This document shows, piece by piece, positions 37,699-45,046 of a DNA stretch of 45,046 nt. The notes under the pieces are model-generated. The model made no database searches and was not told the origin of the DNA. It saw nothing but the letters and a program-made list of their open reading frames with translations. The stretch lies in the IMG/VR virus record IMGVR_UViG_3300012008_000001, positions 1 through 45,046 of that record; one strand, given 5' to 3'. The translations under genes and the position numbers were made by a program. The DNA comes from a virus. How positions within the stretch are numbered: position 1 is the first letter of the stretch; the number at the start of each line of letters is the position of its first letter.

Positions 37699-37881
37699 AT
37701 GGAACAAAACGATTGGATGAGTGATAGAGCCCGTGCTGAGGCTGAGAGACGCAATAGGGTGGCCCTGTTCGATAAGTTTGTGGATTTGGCGCTGGATGAT
37801 GTGATTACGCTGGAACAGGCGCTCACGGGCTATGTAGAGGAAATTACGGAAACGGAGCCCTGCGATGCGCCGAATAGTTGA
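37699..37881 (+). CDS. Small helical hypothetical protein (leaderless mRNA)
   Basis: 60 residues: NDWMSDRARAEAERRNRVAL, then FVDLALDDVITLEQALTGYV and an acidic end. No ribosome site; start set by the adjacent -10 element. Likely an all-helical regulator or structural peptide. Confidence 0.5.
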   Translation: MEQNDWMSDRARAEAERRNRVALFDKFVDLALDDVITLEQALTGYVEEITETEPCDAPNS

Positions 37882-37966
37882 TGTGGTGGCCTGGCTGTTC
37901 TGCGCCGCCTGTATTTTAGGATTTGCGTATTTGTATTTCACTATCGGGCAAGGCGGTAATTTGTGA
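37865..37966 (+). CDS. 33-residue single-pass membrane peptide
   Basis: MRRIVDVVAWLFCAACILGF with AYLYFTIGQGGNL. Overlaps the previous gene by 17 bases and the next by one base (TGATG). Unusual to have a membrane peptide beside packaging genes. Confidence 0.5.
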   Translation: MRRIVDVVAWLFCAACILGFAYLYFTIGQGGNL

Positions 37967-38154
37967 TGCACGGACCTGAAAAACGCGAAGAGATAGATTG
38001 GTTGCTGGAGCATGAGTATGCTTTGCAGGCGCAACTAGACCGCGTACACACCCGTTTGGAGCTGTTACTAGGCACCGTAGTCGTGGAGCGTGAAGTAGAT
38101 ACGCCTAAGCATTTAACCTTGGTGGTATCGAACCCACCAGATGGAGTAGCCTGA
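37966..38154 (+). CDS. Coiled-coil hypothetical protein
   Basis: 62 residues from the ATG at 37966 (a GTG three bases before is possible). Helical: EEIDWLLEHEYALQAQLDRV with HTRLELLLGTVV. Overlaps the RecA-like start (TGATGA). Possibly a partner of the RecA-like protein. Confidence 0.5.
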   Translation: MHGPEKREEIDWLLEHEYALQAQLDRVHTRLELLLGTVVVEREVDTPKHLTLVVSNPPDGVA

Positions 38155-39161
38155 TGAAAAGAATATGTGAATGGGACCAAAAAGAATTTAAAGCTAAGCG
38201 AGACGATGCCAGGTTTTGCTCGCCAAAGTGTCGAGTAGCAGCCGCTAGGCAAGTTGGCGCCGACCCTGAGACTGGAGAGATTATCGCGAACACCACCCCT
38301 GTTGATGTTACAGATAATGTTACAGATAATCCCGAAATTACCGCCAAGGCTGAGCGGCTGGGTATTACGGTCAAGGAATATAACCGCCGCATGGCCAGCT
38401 TTGTGAAAATGGGAATGGTAAAGGTGGAGTGGATTACGACGGGTATTGAAGCGTTTGATGCCCTAACCAAAATACCGCGTGGCCGTGTGACGCAAATCCA
38501 AGGCCCGTATGCCGTCGGCAAAACAACACTGTGCCTGAATATGATACGCGGGCTCAAAGGTATCCGCGTGCTATATATTGACTCCGAGGCCAGCTTAAAT
38601 CCTGAACTGCTGATGGAGCTGGGTATCGACGACCGCCAATTTACGCTGTGGAATGACAGCGCTTTTATCGAGGATATTTACGACGTGGTCCTGGCAGCCA
38701 CCAAGAGCGGCAAATACGACCTGGTCATTCTGGACTCTTTGGCGGCCTGTACGTTCCGTACCGAGGAAGAGGGCGACAGCACCGCTCATAACATCGGTCA
38801 GAAAGCCAAAATCGTAAACAAAATGATGCGGATTGTACCGATGCAGTGCAAAAATACCGACACGGCTTTGGTTATCATCAACCAGGAGCGCGAAGTGATT
38901 GGCAGTTATGCCCCGATTAAATACACGCCAGGTGGCATGGGCCCTGTCTACGCCGCCAGCCTAATCGTATCCCTCAAGACCATTAAATCGTGGCGCTTTC
39001 CTGAGAAGCCGAAAGACAATATCTACCTGGGCCACAGCGTCGAGGCTACCATCATTAAGTCCAAAGTCAATAATCCGTGGCGCGTAGCCAAGTTCAAGCT
39101 GTTTTACCCAGCGCCCGTAGCGCAAGTGCCAACAGCCGCAGAGAAATTGGGGGCAATGTGA
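38154..39161 (+). CDS. RecA/Sak4-like ATPase with N-terminal zinc-finger-like motif
   Basis: 335 residues. Residues 4-30 (ICEWDQKEFKAKRDDARFCS then PKCR) look like a small zinc finger of the C-x2-C...C-x3-C type, but the second position is Asp instead of Cys (C-E-W-D). Residues 95-320 are a RecA core: Walker A GPYAVGKTT (117-125), YIDSEAS (141-147), Walker B YDLVILDS (188-195), and VIINQER. It likely pairs homologous strands in recombination-dependent replication. It lies in the packaging operon rather than with the other recombination genes. Confidence 0.8.
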   Translation: MKRICEWDQKEFKAKRDDARFCSPKCRVAAARQVGADPETGEIIANTTPVDVTDNVTDNPEITAKAERLGITVKEYNRRMASFVKMGMVKVEWITTGIEAFDALTKIPRGRVTQIQGPYAVGKTTLCLNMIRGLKGIRVLYIDSEASLNPELLMELGIDDRQFTLWNDSAFIEDIYDVVLAATKSGKYDLVILDSLAACTFRTEEEGDSTAHNIGQKAKIVNKMMRIVPMQCKNTDTALVIINQEREVIGSYAPIKYTPGGMGPVYAASLIVSLKTIKSWRFPEKPKDNIYLGHSVEATIIKSKVNNPWRVAKFKLFYPAPVAQVPTAAEKLGAM

Positions 39162-39451
39162 AAACTTCAAATATCCTAGCGACCTGTAAAAAGGCGGCGG
39201 GCTCATGCCGCTGGAGCCACAAAGACGGCAAATTCATTGCTACTTTTGGTGGTCGTGGTATCGCTACTATCATTGGCCCGACCTGGCCGCGACACCAGAT
39301 TGTAACTAAGGCGATGGCTATTGAGCGCGAGCTGATTGCCGCTAAGAGAGGAGAACTAGATGCCGAAACTAGTGAATTATGGGATAGGAAAACGGGTAAA
39401 CGTATCCTTACTGGAGCGCCACTTAGAAATCTGGAAGACCCTCGAAAATAA
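39158..39451 (+). CDS. Hypothetical protein from a GTG start
   Basis: 97 residues. GTG at 39158 overlaps the RecA-like stop (GTGA), which fits operon coupling better than an ATG at 39077 inside that gene. Sequence NILATCKKAAGSCRWSHKDG, then TFGGRGIATIIGPTWPRHQI and a helical end, resembles an Arc/AbrB-like or dsRBD-like small alpha-beta protein only loosely. The end overlaps the next gene by 92 bases. Confidence 0.5.
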   Translation: MKTSNILATCKKAAGSCRWSHKDGKFIATFGGRGIATIIGPTWPRHQIVTKAMAIERELIAAKRGELDAETSELWDRKTGKRILTGAPLRNLEDPRK

Positions 39452-39671
39452 ATCGGAGTTCGTCCAGTTGTGCCTCGATAACGCGGTCGATATAATGACC
39501 TGGGATATACTGAAAAAGGAAGACCCAGAAACCTACCACATAAACAACCCGCCACTTGAAGAGGTAGTACCCCTGTACAATGCCAAACACCCGCTCAATA
39601 AATTAACCGCTGAACGATTAGGAAAAGAAACATGGCCAGTGAACTCTCCGAAGCCACCAGAGATTTGGTAA
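39360..39671 (+). CDS. Ribbon-helix-helix-like protein before TerL
   Basis: 103 residues with a very strong ribosome site (AGAGGAGAA). Residues 11-45 (KRVNVSLLERHLEIWKTLEN then KSEFVQLCLDNAVD) fit ribbon-helix-helix: a strand with alternate polar residues and two helices. The rest is helical with a Pro-rich end. It may be a transcription regulator of the late block or act with the terminase. It overlaps the gene before by 92 bases and TerL by 40. Confidence 0.6.
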   Translation: MPKLVNYGIGKRVNVSLLERHLEIWKTLENKSEFVQLCLDNAVDIMTWDILKKEDPETYHINNPPLEEVVPLYNAKHPLNKLTAERLGKETWPVNSPKPPEIW

Positions 39672-41584
39672 GAAGTCGGATACCCGACTATTGGACACTG
39701 ACGCCCGACGACCAGGCCGCCCGCGCCATTAAAGTTATCGCTCAAGATTTCTACATCTACTGCGAGCGCAACCTGATGATTAAGGACAAAGTTACCCGCC
39801 AGGTGGTACCGTTCAAGCTGAACTGGGCACAGAAGCTACTGGTGGAGCGCGTACTCGACGATATTGCCCACAAACGGCCAGTCCGCTATATCATTCTCAA
39901 AGCCCGCCAGATGGGGCTGAGCACCGTGATAGAGGCCCTTTGTTATTGGTGGACCACGACCCACCGCTATGTGAACTCAGTGATTATTGCCCACGAAACC
40001 GAAGCCAGCTCAAACTTGTACAAAATGTTCCGTCGCTACTACGATTTCAGTAATTCGATGTTCAAGCCAGACCGCAAATATAACACCAAGCGCGACTTGG
40101 TATTTGACGTCGAAGACCAGGTGAAAGAGGAGTATGCCGAGATGGGCCAGCCCGCGCCTGGCTTGCAGTCGGAAATCAAAACGATGGTTGCCAAAGAGGG
40201 TAAGGGTCGTTCAGATACGATTAACTTCTTTCATGGCTCAGAGGTTGCGTTCTGGGAAGCCAACTCGGACGTTGTTAGCTCAGCCCTACAGGCTGTACCA
40301 CTAGCGCCTGAGACGTTTGCTTTCCTGGAGTCCACAGCTAATGGTGTTGGTGGTTATTTCTACGACGAGTGGAACCTAGCCCAAAAAGGTGAGAGTGCGT
40401 TTAAGCCGTTGTTTTTTGCCTGGCATGAACACCCAGAGTATGAACTACCTGGCATTGTCGATATTTACAACGATGAAGAGTTGGAGCTTATCGAGATTTT
40501 CAAGGATAAAGGCTACAGCCTAGAGTCGTGGGACCGCAAGATTTTGTGGCGCCGTGAAAAAATGAAAGAGTTTCGCACCGACCCTAAGAAGTTTTACCAG
40601 GAGTATCCGAAAGATGATATGGAAGCGTTCTTATCGAGTGGTCGCCCAGTATTTGACATCAAGATGCTCAAGAAAATGGAGACGCTGGCGCTCAAACAGC
40701 CCGACCCAATCTTCGGTAACTTGGTACCAAATTCTGATGCCACGGCCAAAGAAAAATTTGTGCTTGAACAATTCAAGCGTACATTCCAGGACCAAGACCC
40801 GACGCCGCTTAAAATCTGGCAGTTGCCAATCCGCGACGACCCGACCACGCACCAGTCGGCCCACAAATACACGATTGCCGTGGACGTTTCCGAGGGCAAA
40901 CTCGAACAGTCCAGCGACAAAAAGGAAAACGACTACTCAGTTATCGACGTTATGGACGTTTCAAATCTGCGGACTGTTGCCCGTTGGCGCGGCCACATCG
41001 ACCCCGATTTACTTGGTGAAGTCGCCTTTGCGCTTGGCACATTTTACAACAATGCTCTGATTGCTGTTGAGGTAAACAACCACGGTATCAGCACCGTTCA
41101 GTCACTCCGCAATAAGTTCTACCGCAACCTATACCAGCGCGAAAGTTCCGAAGATGAACAGTTCCAGGTCCGCACTACCAAAATGGGTTGGGTTACGAAT
41201 AAAAAGACCAAGCCAGTAATCATAAACGAAATGGTGAAAGATGTTCGTGAGGGTGATATAATCGACCTAGACGTAGTATTTATACGCGAGTGCATGACCT
41301 ACGTTAGAGATGACCAGGGTTACACCAGCGCACAAGAGGGTACGTTCGATGACTGTGTTATGGCTAAGGCAATCAATTTGCAAATGGCTCAATGGTCGTC
41401 CTACGACACTGAATACGCTAAGGAAGCAATCCATAAACCAGTAAAGAGAAACAAATATGCAACCAGCCGCACCACAACCGACGACTTCGCAACCATCAGG
41501 ACAGGGACAAGACGCCCTGCCACAAACACCGAAAGTGTCGCCCGCCGACGAGCTGCAAGAGCAGCACACCGACGAAGTCGTTAA
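39632..41584 (+). CDS. terL: Terminase large subunit
   Basis: 650 residues. ATPase: Walker A-like KARQMGLST (90-98), Walker B region NFFHGSEVAFW (Glu204), C-motif LESTANG (232-238). Nuclease: AVDVSEG (Asp418), AVEVNNHG (Glu480) and FDDCVMAKA (Asp573/574) are the RNase H-type metal ligands. It packages DNA into the prohead and cuts it. The last 43 residues are Arg/Lys/Thr-rich (RNKYATSRTTTDDFATIRTG) and are encoded in the same DNA as the portal N-terminus, in another frame. GGAAAAGA precedes the ATG. Confidence 0.95.
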   Translation: MASELSEATRDLVRSRIPDYWTLTPDDQAARAIKVIAQDFYIYCERNLMIKDKVTRQVVPFKLNWAQKLLVERVLDDIAHKRPVRYIILKARQMGLSTVIEALCYWWTTTHRYVNSVIIAHETEASSNLYKMFRRYYDFSNSMFKPDRKYNTKRDLVFDVEDQVKEEYAEMGQPAPGLQSEIKTMVAKEGKGRSDTINFFHGSEVAFWEANSDVVSSALQAVPLAPETFAFLESTANGVGGYFYDEWNLAQKGESAFKPLFFAWHEHPEYELPGIVDIYNDEELELIEIFKDKGYSLESWDRKILWRREKMKEFRTDPKKFYQEYPKDDMEAFLSSGRPVFDIKMLKKMETLALKQPDPIFGNLVPNSDATAKEKFVLEQFKRTFQDQDPTPLKIWQLPIRDDPTTHQSAHKYTIAVDVSEGKLEQSSDKKENDYSVIDVMDVSNLRTVARWRGHIDPDLLGEVAFALGTFYNNALIAVEVNNHGISTVQSLRNKFYRNLYQRESSEDEQFQVRTTKMGWVTNKKTKPVIINEMVKDVREGDIIDLDVVFIRECMTYVRDDQGYTSAQEGTFDDCVMAKAINLQMAQWSSYDTEYAKEAIHKPVKRNKYATSRTTTDDFATIRTGTRRPATNTESVARRRAARAAHRRSR

Positions 41585-43679
41585 AGCTACCGATTTATCA
41601 CTTGAAAACGCCCTTAAAATGTATGATGACGCTAAGCGTTATACCGACACTGGGCTTCGCACCAACTGGGATAATTATTTTAAAGTCTACAAGGGCAAGC
41701 GCGTTGTCCGAAACTACGAGGGTATTTCTGACCCTGTAATCCGCGAGTCGCACACAATCATTGAGACTTTGGTGGCTAATATTGCGGGCGGCAATCCGAA
41801 ATTCCACTTTGTCCAGACCAACGAAGAGCAATCTACCGATACCGAAATCCTAAACGGTATGCTCGACTACTACATGATTTGTAACCAGATGGGCTTAAAA
41901 AACCAGGAGTGGGTACGCGAAATGTTGCTCTATGGCACGGCCGTACTGCACGTTGCCTGGCGCGATGGTAAGCCGTGGATTGAGAATATCCCGCTGCGTG
42001 ATTTCTTTGTAGACCCGACCGCTACCTGTATGGTACAGGGCGTTAATCCAGCACGTTACGCTGGATTTGAGTATTTGATAGATAAGGAAGTGGCCCGCCG
42101 CCAGCAGATTTACGACGCCGACCAACAGCAAATGGTACCTAAGTACCAGCATCTTGATGACATCGGTTTCGACGCCAGCTCAAACGAGACTTCTGGCGGG
42201 GCAAGCGGTGGCAACGGCGACCACAAGAGCATGGACAAAGCCTTTAAGGATATGTTCGCGGGCTCTACTTTGGGGACTAAGGCTACTGAAACTCAGCTTC
42301 ACGTTATCTTGATGTACGACCTAATGAGTGGCAAATTGGTTGAAATTGGCAACCGCAAACAGTTTATTTATTACCAGGAAACTCACTTACAGCGCGAAGA
42401 AATGACCAAAGAGGTCGAAATCGAAGTGCCAGATATGAACGACCCAAGTGGCATTGCTACTAAGTTCGTTAAAATCACCAAGAAACTCGACGCTATCGAC
42501 CCATTCTTGCCGTTTGCAGTGCTCCGCGACTACGTCGATACCAGCCAGTTCTATGGTGAGGGTGAAATGGCCATTATCATGGGCGATGCTGAGCTTTTAA
42601 ACGACTACGAGAGCATGGACATCGACAACAACGCTTACCAGAACACCCCGATGTACTGGATTGACCCGCAATTTGCCGACTTGGCACCTGAAATCGAAAC
42701 TATCCCTGGCGCCGTTTATCCAATTCCAAAGGGCGCTATGGGCGCGCTCGAACGACCACAGCTTTCTGGCGACCTGGACCAGAAGAAAGACCGTATTGCA
42801 CAGCGTATGCGCTCCGCTACGGCCGCAGATGAAGCCGTGCAGGGCCTTACTGCCGATAAAGGCCGTGTTACTGCTACGGAAGTCTCGACTAGCATTAGCC
42901 AGGCTCAAAACCGCTTTAGCACGAAGATTAGCAACCTCGAAAATGAGGGCTATGCTCAGCTTGGCAATATTATCTTCAAAATGGTACAGATTTTCGTTAC
43001 CACTACGACTGCCGTTCGCATTGTTGGCCCTATGGGCACTCACTTCAAAGACTTTGACCCGTGGGAGTATAACGGCGAGTGGGAAGCTCATGTCGAACTT
43101 GACACCACGATTAAGCAGAAACAGCTCGAAGTTGGCCAAAAAGACAACCAGATTTTCCAACAGCTCAGTGAAGACCCACACGGTGTCTTTGACCCAGTCG
43201 AAGTTAAGCGTTTTATCGTTCAGCACATCGACCCAACCGTTACCGATGAGAAATTCAATAAGATGCTTGCTAAAGACAAGGGCCCAACTGTCACCGAACA
43301 ACAGAACCAGCAGGAAATGGCACTTGAGCTACACAAAACTGAGATGATGGCCGCCGTACAGATTTACGATAAGACTACTCCGTTCATCAAGGCACAGATT
43401 GAAACTGCCCTGACATTTACCCCAGACCCAATGCACGAACACGAAGAGCATACTCTGGCTATGGGTGAGGGCGCTAAGCAGGCTGATTTGCTAAACCCAA
43501 TGACGACCGCCGATGGCCAAGCCGACCCAATGATGGCTAACCACGGCAACCCTGGTACTCCAGCAGGCCCACCTAGTGCCTCTGGCGGTGCTGGAACTCC
43601 CGAAGTGCCCGCAGGCCCACCAATGCCAACCCCAGCCACGCCGCCCCCAGGTATGCCTGGACAGCCACAACCAGCTTGA
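41457..43679 (+). CDS. Portal protein
   Basis: 740 residues, the size of P22/T7-type portals. Pro/Gln-rich N-terminus (MQPAAPQPTTSQPSGQGQDA), then WDNYFKVYKGKRVVRNYEGI, IIETLVANIAGGNPKFHFVQ, WVREMLLYGTAVLHVAWRDG, PLRDFFVDPTA, the wing and stem (YGEGEMAIIMGDAELLNDYE), RMRSATAADEAVQGLTADKG near the tunnel loop, and a Gly/Pro-rich C-terminal tail. It forms the 12-subunit ring at one capsid vertex for DNA entry and exit. The ATG has GTAAAGAGA upstream and lies 128 bases inside TerL. Confidence 0.9.
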   Translation: MQPAAPQPTTSQPSGQGQDALPQTPKVSPADELQEQHTDEVVKATDLSLENALKMYDDAKRYTDTGLRTNWDNYFKVYKGKRVVRNYEGISDPVIRESHTIIETLVANIAGGNPKFHFVQTNEEQSTDTEILNGMLDYYMICNQMGLKNQEWVREMLLYGTAVLHVAWRDGKPWIENIPLRDFFVDPTATCMVQGVNPARYAGFEYLIDKEVARRQQIYDADQQQMVPKYQHLDDIGFDASSNETSGGASGGNGDHKSMDKAFKDMFAGSTLGTKATETQLHVILMYDLMSGKLVEIGNRKQFIYYQETHLQREEMTKEVEIEVPDMNDPSGIATKFVKITKKLDAIDPFLPFAVLRDYVDTSQFYGEGEMAIIMGDAELLNDYESMDIDNNAYQNTPMYWIDPQFADLAPEIETIPGAVYPIPKGAMGALERPQLSGDLDQKKDRIAQRMRSATAADEAVQGLTADKGRVTATEVSTSISQAQNRFSTKISNLENEGYAQLGNIIFKMVQIFVTTTTAVRIVGPMGTHFKDFDPWEYNGEWEAHVELDTTIKQKQLEVGQKDNQIFQQLSEDPHGVFDPVEVKRFIVQHIDPTVTDEKFNKMLAKDKGPTVTEQQNQQEMALELHKTEMMAAVQIYDKTTPFIKAQIETALTFTPDPMHEHEEHTLAMGEGAKQADLLNPMTTADGQADPMMANHGNPGTPAGPPSASGGAGTPEVPAGPPMPTPATPPPGMPGQPQPA

Positions 43680-43704
43680 CATTTAGGCTATGGATTGATA
43701 CATT
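43676..43704 (+). promoter_or_regulatory. Promoter F, plus-strand member of the early-type family (TTGACA-N17-TACATT)
   Basis: TTGACA (43676-43681) overlaps the portal stop codon; spacer with GGCTATGGATTG; TG one base before; TACATT (43699-43704). The expected start is 43711, 19 bases before the next ATG, leaving room for AAGGAG. It would give an internal boost for scaffold and coat genes. Confidence 0.85.
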
Positions 43705-43729
43705 AATACTCTAACCAAGGAGCAACACT

Positions 43730-44179
43730 ATGGCAGTAGACCCAACACAAACGACACCCCCAGCGAATGTAGAACCAGGCGACGTTGAAGACGGCTCAGC
43801 AGTTGAGACGAAGACTCGTATTCAAAAAGTCAAAGAAGAGCATCAGAAAAAGGCCAATGAACGGGCCAACGCTCAGAATGAACTGAAAATTTCCTACAAG
43901 AAAATCAAAGATGAGCCCGCGTTCAAAGACATTTTGGCCAAGGCTACTCAATTTGCAGCTTATCACTTGACACTTGCCAAAGACGGCGTCGGCTACCAAC
44001 AGACTGGTCAAAAAGACGACAGCGGCAACCCTGTACAGCAAACTGTATTCTTTTCACATGAAAAGCGTGTTACTGAGCTCGACAAGGCTGCGGGTATCGA
44101 AGAGCTACAGAGCTACATCGAACGCCAGATTAGCGAAGAGGCATTAACCCCTGTCGCTCCCAAAAAAGTTGTAACTTGA
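43730..44179 (+). CDS. Putative head-assembly protein between portal and scaffold
   Basis: 149 residues. Acidic N-terminus, then a charged helix (KTRIQKVKEEHQKKANERAN), an alpha-beta middle (FKDILAKATQFAAYHLTLAK) and FFSHEKRVTELDKAAGIEEL. Small genes here often code for head chaperones or minor capsid proteins. AAGGAG precedes the ATG. No family recognised. Confidence 0.55.
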   Translation: MAVDPTQTTPPANVEPGDVEDGSAVETKTRIQKVKEEHQKKANERANAQNELKISYKKIKDEPAFKDILAKATQFAAYHLTLAKDGVGYQQTGQKDDSGNPVQQTVFFSHEKRVTELDKAAGIEELQSYIERQISEEALTPVAPKKVVT

Positions 44180-44207
44180 CCTACGTTTCTACTTGGTGGT
44201 AAAGTTG

Positions 44208-44213
44208 TACCAT
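44208..44213 (+). promoter_or_regulatory. Candidate late promoter TACCAT-AACC before the scaffold gene
   Basis: TACCATAACCGC matches the late TACAATAACCGT at 15180 in ten of twelve bases. A TTGACC (44176-44181) is 26 bases upstream, too far for a normal pair. Followed by AAGGAG 34 bases later. Confidence 0.4.
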
Positions 44214-44260
44214 AACCGCATTAGTGGTTAGCAATTTTAACTCACTAAGGAGAAACAAAG

Positions 44261-45046
44261 ATGGAAGAAGACTCCACAACTGTTGCAGCGAATGACCAGG
44301 CAGAGGATACCTCTACTGACTCGACAGCGACAACGGACGACCAGAACACCGATAACGGTGACGACCTGGACACATCGACATCAACCGAGGAAGACTCGAC
44401 TGATGGTGAAAGCGGCGACGCCGACACTACCACCGATGACAACTCAACCGATGAAGTTACTCACGCCAAGCAGTTCGATACCGACCTTGCTGAATGGGCT
44501 GAGAAAACTGGTCGTAAAATACCAGAGACGGACGAAGACCGTGCTTTACTTCAAGAAGTAAGAGACGGCCAACGCGAGTTCACCCGTTCCAAGCAGGCAA
44601 AAGACGCCGTAAAAGACGTTAATAAGGCAGTTAAAGATGCCCAGCCTGAGCAAACAGCAGACGAATATGCAGACCCTCTCGAAAAGAGGGTAGCAGAGGC
44701 AGAGGCCCGCCAAGCGGAGTCCGAAGCACTGCGCCTGCGTAGCGAATACGTCTCTGAAAACAATGTCACTGTCGAAGAGTCCAATGTTATGGCGACTATC
44801 TTGAAAGAGAAAGTCGAAAAGGCAGCCGCTATTAGTCCTGAAAAGGGCAAAGCAGCGTTTGACTACTGGTCCGACCCAGCAAACTTGGAAGACTGGCATG
44901 CTTTAGCGAAAGCTAGGCTTGCATCGACTAACACTGACACTTCCCAAATCGAAGCAGAAGCGGCTCGTAAAGAGCGAGAAAAAATTGCCAGAGAGAGTAA
45001 AGCAAACGGCCCAGCTCGTAATGCAACTCAGGCTCAGACTGGCACC
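44261..45046 (+). CDS. Putative scaffolding protein (5' part, runs off the end)
   Basis: 262 codons, in frame to the last base of the window; the remaining 15 codons and stop are at 100-147 after closure (277 residues). The N-terminal 65 residues are Asp/Thr/Ser/Glu-rich and disordered. From residue 70 it is helical and charged, with a coiled coil (LEKRVAEAEARQAESEALRL), then helices to a basic end. Acidic-disordered, coiled-coil, basic-tail order is typical of scaffolds; the coat gene follows. AAGGAG precedes the ATG. Confidence 0.75.
   Translation, partial: MEEDSTTVAANDQAEDTSTDSTATTDDQNTDNGDDLDTSTSTEEDSTDGESGDADTTTDDNSTDEVTHAKQFDTDLAEWAEKTGRKIPETDEDRALLQEVRDGQREFTRSKQAKDAVKDVNKAVKDAQPEQTADEYADPLEKRVAEAEARQAESEALRLRSEYVSENNVTVEESNVMATILKEKVEKAAAISPEKGKAAFDYWSDPANLEDWHALAKARLASTNTDTSQIEAEAARKEREKIARESKANGPARNATQAQTGT
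44948..45046. repeat. Terminal direct repeat (right copy), circularisation overlap
   Basis: Identical to 1-99. See the left copy. Confidence 0.95.

Noticed and set aside
42597-43301. 234-codon minus-strand frame and a 228-codon plus-strand frame within the portal gene
   Set aside because: Both fall inside the portal in other frames, with no ribosome site and no plausible protein pattern.
1-45046. CRISPR array
   Set aside because: No evenly spaced identical repeats of 20-40 bases with unique spacers were seen.
1-45046. Lysogeny module (integrase, Cro/CI repressor, attachment site)
   Set aside because: No recombinase catalytic pattern or typical repressor was found; the RHH-like protein and winged-helix protein fit other roles better.

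Overview
The window is a complete, apparently circular genome of a tailed bacteriophage. Bases 1-99 are repeated exactly at 44948-45046, so the molecule closes at 44,947 bp and one gene (putative scaffold) runs across the seam. It looks like a virulent podovirus: portal, large terminase, coat, a short-tail adaptor and nozzle, and large internal virion (ejection) proteins are present, and there is no recognisable integrase, repressor or tape-measure gene.

Layout, right half and then left half: a plus-strand late block starts near 36,880 (putative small terminase, several small proteins, a RecA/Sak4-like ATPase, a ribbon-helix-helix protein, TerL, portal, scaffold), crosses the seam and continues with coat, decoration, collar/fibre proteins, an 18-residue tandem-repeat protein, tail adaptor and nozzle, ejection proteins, a second collar protein, and a lysis cassette (three membrane-anchored proteins, DUF1906-type endolysin, holin, Lmo0937-type membrane peptide). 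It stops at a strong, probably bidirectional terminator at 19,062-19,098. The minus strand from 36,413 down to 19,162 carries the early/middle genes: an ArdC-like putative antirestriction protein, SF2 helicase, HNH nucleases, replisome organiser, DnaB-type helicase, TOPRIM primase, DEDD exonuclease, PD-(D/E)XK nuclease, an SSB-like protein, a Tad1/Acb2-like putative signal-nucleotide sponge, RusA resolvase, a HAD phosphatase and a second, secreted cell-wall protein. No DNA polymerase is visible, so DNA synthesis probably uses the host enzyme.

Host: I infer Candidatus Saccharibacteria (TM7) or a close Patescibacteria relative. The secreted protein at 19,620-20,198 ends in a Cys-rich, NHWW-terminated domain I associate with Saccharibacteria, and the 65-residue protein at 24,069-24,266 resembles a small protein common in these genomes. 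UGA is an ordinary stop here, so a UGA-recoding lineage is excluded. This rests on recollection of families, not on a search.

Regulation is unusually readable. Minus-strand transcription units start at near-identical promoters (TTGACA, 17-bp spacer containing CTATGG, extended -10), each placed just after the preceding gene or in the divergent leader. Late plus-strand units mostly use an extended -10 (TGN-TANNNT), and three of these lie 6-7 bases before the start codon, predicting leaderless mRNAs. The two gene-poor stretches (36,414-36,879 and 37,252-37,698) hold a structured early leader, palindromes and a cluster of TGTAACA boxes that could be an origin, operator or packaging region. By eye I found no GATC and no CCGG anywhere in the window, which points to strong restriction pressure and fits the putative anti-defence genes.
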